A stretch of DNA of 15,963 nt, taken from Pseudomonadota bacterium (GTDB taxonomy: Bacteria; Pseudomonadota; Gammaproteobacteria; Steroidobacterales; Steroidobacteraceae). How positions within the stretch are numbered: the stretch's first letter is position 1; each line of letters opens with the position of its first letter. The translations under genes were made by a program, and so were the position numbers. The DNA lies in NCBI GenBank assembly GCA_021808035.1, contig JAKBCG010000017.1, positions 1 to 15,963 of the forward strand, written 5' to 3'. Below are positions 13,188 to 15,963 of the stretch, in pieces. Under the pieces are notes generated by a model. The model did no database searches and was not told where the DNA came from. It was given only the letters and a program-made list of their open reading frames with translations.

Positions 13188-15015
13188 CGGCGACCGGCGC
13201 GCTCCGGTCGTCGCGCGCGATGCCATGCCGGAGGCAACCGTGCTGAGATTCGAACAGGTTACGCGCCGATTTTCGGCGAGCGGCCGCACGGTCACCGCGC
13301 TCGATGCGATCAACGCCGAGGTGAGCGGCGGCGCCGTCATCGGCCTGATCGGTCCGGACGGCGCCGGCAAGACGACGTTCCTGCGGCTGTGCACCGGCCT
13401 GCTCCAGCCCGATCAGGGGCGAATCGAGGTGCTCGGCATCGACGTCGGTCGTGACCCCGAAGCGGTGCGCGCGCGGATCGGCTACATGCCGCAACGATTC
13501 GGTCTCTACGAAGACCTGACGGTTCGCGAGAACCTGGAACTGTACGCCGACCTGCAGGGGGTCGCGCCCGACGAGCGCGAGGGACGGCGCAGCGAATTGA
13601 TGCACATGACCGGCCTCGGCCCGTTCCTTGGCCGTCTCGCCGGGCGGCTTTCGGGCGGGATGAAGCAGAAGCTCGGCCTGGCCTGCACGCTGGTGCAGAT
13701 CCCGGAGCTCCTGTTTCTCGACGAGCCCACGGTCGGCGTCGACCCGGTGTCGCGCCGTGAGCTGTGGCAGATCATCGAGCATCTGGTGAACACCCGCCAT
13801 CTCACGGTATTGATGAGCACCTCCTACCTCGACGAGGCCGAGCGGTGCCGGTCGGTGTTGCTGCTGCACGAGGGCCGTTTGATCGGCGCCGACACCCCGG
13901 CGCATTTCACCGCACAGGTGGCCGGACGCAGCTTCCTCGCCGGCGCCCCCGACATCAGCAAGCGGCGTCTGCAGGAACGCCTCGCGCGGATGCCCGACGT
14001 GCTCGATGCGACCATTCAGGGGGCCGCGGTGCGCCTGGTGACCCGCGATGCCGATGCGGCGGCGATCGGATCCGAGCTACGTTCGGCCGTCGCCGGCATG
14101 GACCTGCGCCCGGTCGCCGCCCGCTTCGAGGACAGCTTCATCGTGATGCTGAAGGCTCGCGTCGGTACGACGAACCCGGCGGCACCGGCCGAGCACGGTG
14201 CGGCCGACCCGACACCGGCATCGCCCCCGTCGTCCGCCGCATCCGCGCCGAACGGCGGCGAGCCGGTGATCGTGGCCGATCACCTCACCCGCCGGTTCGG
14301 CGACTTCATCGCCGTGAACGACTTGAGTTTCCGCGTCGATCGGGGCGAGATCTTCGGCCTGCTCGGTGCCAACGGCGCCGGCAAGTCGACGACGTTTCGC
14401 ATGCTGTGCGGGCTGCTGCCCTCGTCGGCCGGCGAATTGCGGGTCGCGGGTTACGATTTGCGCCACGCCGCGCCGACGGCGCGCGGACGGATCGGCTACA
14501 TGGCGCAGAAGTTCTCGCTGTACGGCGATCTGTCGGTGCTCGAGAACCTGCAATTCTTCAGCGCCGCGTACCGGCTGAGCGGCGCGCGCCGGCAGGCCCG
14601 CATCGGCTGGGCGCTCGAGGAATTCGGCCTGGGCGCGACCCGCAACGGCGCGAGCCGCGACCTCCCGCTCGGCTTCAAGCAGCGTCTCGCGCTCGCCTGC
14701 GCCCTGCTGCACGAGCCCGACATCCTGTTCCTCGACGAACCCACCTCGGGCGTCGATCCTCTGGCTCGTCGCGAGTTCTGGCATCGAATCAACGCGCTCG
14801 CCGAATCCGGCGTCACCGTGCTGGTGACCACCCATTTCATGGAGGAAGCGGAGTACTGCGACCGCCTCGCGATCATGGCGCAAGGACGACTGCTCGCGAC
14901 CGGTGACCCCGACGGCATCAAGGCGCGGTCGCGCAGCGCCTCCCATCCGGAGCCGACTCTCGAGGATGCCTTCATCGATCTGCTGCAGGCGAACGTCACG
15001 GAGCAGGCGGCGTGA
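13165..15015 (+). CDS. ybhF: YbhF-like ABC exporter ATPase with two nucleotide-binding domains
   Basis: The 616-residue protein contains two ABC ATPase domains in one chain and would energise the adjacent permease. Domain 1 (about 25-245) has Walker A GPDGAGKT at 63-70, signature LSGG at 162-165 and Walker B LLFLDEP at 182-188. Its switch-loop position reads STSYLDEAE, with Ser220 in place of the usual His. Domain 2 (about 367-585) has GANGAGKST at 401-409, signature LPLG at 500-503, Walker B ILFLDEP at 520-526 and His557 in TTHFMEEAE. A Pro/Ala-rich linker (about 335-365) joins them. The layout matches E. coli YbhF and lacks the permease part of RbbA. I chose ATG 13165 (GGAG 7 nt upstream, 23-nt overlap with the adaptor gene); ATG 13225 has no Shine-Dalgarno. 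E. coli YbhF has been linked to drug and cation efflux; the substrate here is unknown. Confidence 0.92.
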   Translation: MTVDRPADGDRRAPVVARDAMPEATVLRFEQVTRRFSASGRTVTALDAINAEVSGGAVIGLIGPDGAGKTTFLRLCTGLLQPDQGRIEVLGIDVGRDPEAVRARIGYMPQRFGLYEDLTVRENLELYADLQGVAPDEREGRRSELMHMTGLGPFLGRLAGRLSGGMKQKLGLACTLVQIPELLFLDEPTVGVDPVSRRELWQIIEHLVNTRHLTVLMSTSYLDEAERCRSVLLLHEGRLIGADTPAHFTAQVAGRSFLAGAPDISKRRLQERLARMPDVLDATIQGAAVRLVTRDADAAAIGSELRSAVAGMDLRPVAARFEDSFIVMLKARVGTTNPAAPAEHGAADPTPASPPSSAASAPNGGEPVIVADHLTRRFGDFIAVNDLSFRVDRGEIFGLLGANGAGKSTTFRMLCGLLPSSAGELRVAGYDLRHAAPTARGRIGYMAQKFSLYGDLSVLENLQFFSAAYRLSGARRQARIGWALEEFGLGATRNGASRDLPLGFKQRLALACALLHEPDILFLDEPTSGVDPLARREFWHRINALAESGVTVLVTTHFMEEAEYCDRLAIMAQGRLLATGDPDGIKARSRSASHPEPTLEDAFIDLLQANVTEQAA

Positions 15016-15963
15016 GCGGCGGCGCCATGCGGGTCCGTGGACTGCTGCGCAAGGAGACGCTGCAGATCATGCGCGATCCCTCGTCGCTCGCGATCGCGTT
15101 CCTGCTGCCGGCGTTCCTCCTCCTGATCTTCGGCTACGGCGTCACGCTCGATGCGCGGCACGTGCCGATCGCGGTGGTCGTCGAGCGGCCGGATGCGACC
15201 ACCGCGAGCTTCACCTCGGAACTCGACCAGTCACCCTACTTCGCACCGAGCCGCTTCGCGACGATCGGCGCGGCCCAGGCCGCGCTCGCCCGGCATGCCG
15301 TGACCGGGATCGTGTGGTTGCGGGCCGACTTCACGCGCCGGCTGCATTCGGCGCCGCCCGCGCCCATCGGCGTGATCGTCAACGGGGTCGACGCGAACAA
15401 TGCGCGCATCGTCGAGGGCTACCTGCAGCAGGTCTGGGCGATCTGGGTCGCCGCGCGACTGCGCACCCGGGGTTCGACCGCCGCGCCGCCGATCGACGTG
15501 TTGCAACGGGTGTTGTTCAATCCCGCGGTCAGCAGCCGGGATTACCTGATACCCGGTCTGATCGCGATGATCATGACCTTGACCGGCGCGCTGCTCACCG
15601 CGCTCGTCATCGCCCGCGAGTGGGAGCGCGGCACGCTGGAGGCGCTGATGGTCACGCCGGTCAGCCTGCGCGAGATCATCATCTCCAAGCTCGCGCCCTA
15701 TTTCGTGCTCGGCATGGGTGGCATGGCGGTGTCGGTGGCGATGGCGGTGTGGCTGTTCGACGTGCCGCTGCGCGGTTCGTTCGCCGTGCTGGTGCTCGCC
15801 GCGAGCCTGTTCATGGGCGCGGCGCTCGGCATGGGTCTGCTGATTTCCTCGGTGGCGCGCAACCAGTTCGTCGCCGGCCAGATCGCGATCATCGTCACGT
15901 TCCTGCCCGCCTTCATTCTCTCCGGCTTCATCTTCGATATCGGCAGCATGCCGGAGCCGATCC
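15012..15963 (+). CDS. ABC-2 type permease, YbhS/YbhR-like (partial, runs off window end)
   Basis: A GTG at 15012 overlapping the ATPase stop (GTGA) opens a frame that stays open for 317 codons to the window edge. The N-terminus LLRKETLQIMRDPSSLAIAFLLPAF is the usual cytoplasmic entry helix plus first membrane span of ABC-2 exporters. A large periplasmic part follows (to about residue 170), then FNPAVSSRDYLIPGLIAMIM and the intracellular-loop motif REWERGTLEALMVTPV, both highly characteristic of YbhS/YbhR. Further hydrophobic spans follow (LAPYFVLGMGGMAVSV, ASLFMGAALGMGLLISSVA, IAIIVTFLPAFILSGFIF). An internal ATG at 15027 (MRVRGLL) is an alternative start. E. coli has two such permeases, so a second may lie beyond the edge. 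The C-terminal ~50-60 residues are missing. Confidence 0.9.
   Translation, partial: MSGGAMRVRGLLRKETLQIMRDPSSLAIAFLLPAFLLLIFGYGVTLDARHVPIAVVVERPDATTASFTSELDQSPYFAPSRFATIGAAQAALARHAVTGIVWLRADFTRRLHSAPPAPIGVIVNGVDANNARIVEGYLQQVWAIWVAARLRTRGSTAAPPIDVLQRVLFNPAVSSRDYLIPGLIAMIMTLTGALLTALVIAREWERGTLEALMVTPVSLREIIISKLAPYFVLGMGGMAVSVAMAVWLFDVPLRGSFAVLVLAASLFMGAALGMGLLISSVARNQFVAGQIAIIVTFLPAFILSGFIFDIGSMPEPI

Overview
This is a high-GC window with strong third-position G/C bias. It probably comes from a gamma- or betaproteobacterium (Pseudomonadota). That lineage is inferred from four things: a small single-RRM protein, a lipobox-bearing NodT/OprM-type outer-membrane factor, a MipA/OmpV outer-membrane protein, and a YbhGFS-type ABC exporter. 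All call for a Gram-negative envelope. No rRNA, tRNA, CRISPR array, integrase or insertion sequence is visible, and the window reads as ordinary chromosomal sequence.

Left end (1-860): a complete single-RRM RNA-binding protein gene on the minus strand has a long, gene-free upstream region. That region holds a perfect 15-nt inverted repeat and an extended -10-like promoter. A small, very basic plus-strand gene follows (about 672-857). It ends 4 nt from the end of the next, convergent gene.

Central carbon/energy block (862-10417): a phosphoketolase gene (minus) is divergent from a tightly packed plus-strand run. The run contains an alpha-glucan phosphorylase with an N-terminal DUF3417-like region, a plasma-membrane H+-ATPase-type P-type ATPase, a phosphate acetyltransferase fused to what looks like half of a MaoC hot-dog domain, and a MipA/OmpV outer-membrane protein. 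The metabolic logic is inferred. Glucan phosphorolysis gives glucose-1-P without spending ATP. Phosphoketolase can split the derived fructose-6-P or xylulose-5-P to acetyl-phosphate. Pta converts acetyl-phosphate to acetyl-CoA. The H+-ATPase would manage cytoplasmic pH or membrane potential. No acetate kinase gene is in the window.

Exporter block (10660-end): after a 242-nt gap with two GC hairpins come a NodT-type outer-membrane lipoprotein, an HlyD/YbhG-like periplasmic adaptor, a YbhF-like ATPase with two nucleotide-binding domains, and the start of a YbhS/YbhR-like ABC-2 permease that runs off the window. Their start and stop codons overlap (ATGA, 23 nt, GTGA), so this looks like one translationally coupled operon for a complete tripartite ABC efflux pump.

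No wholly new system stands out. The most notable points are the glucan-to-acetyl-CoA gene set packaged with a proton pump, the truncated MaoC portion of Pta, and the complementary degeneracy of the two ATPase halves in the YbhF-like protein.
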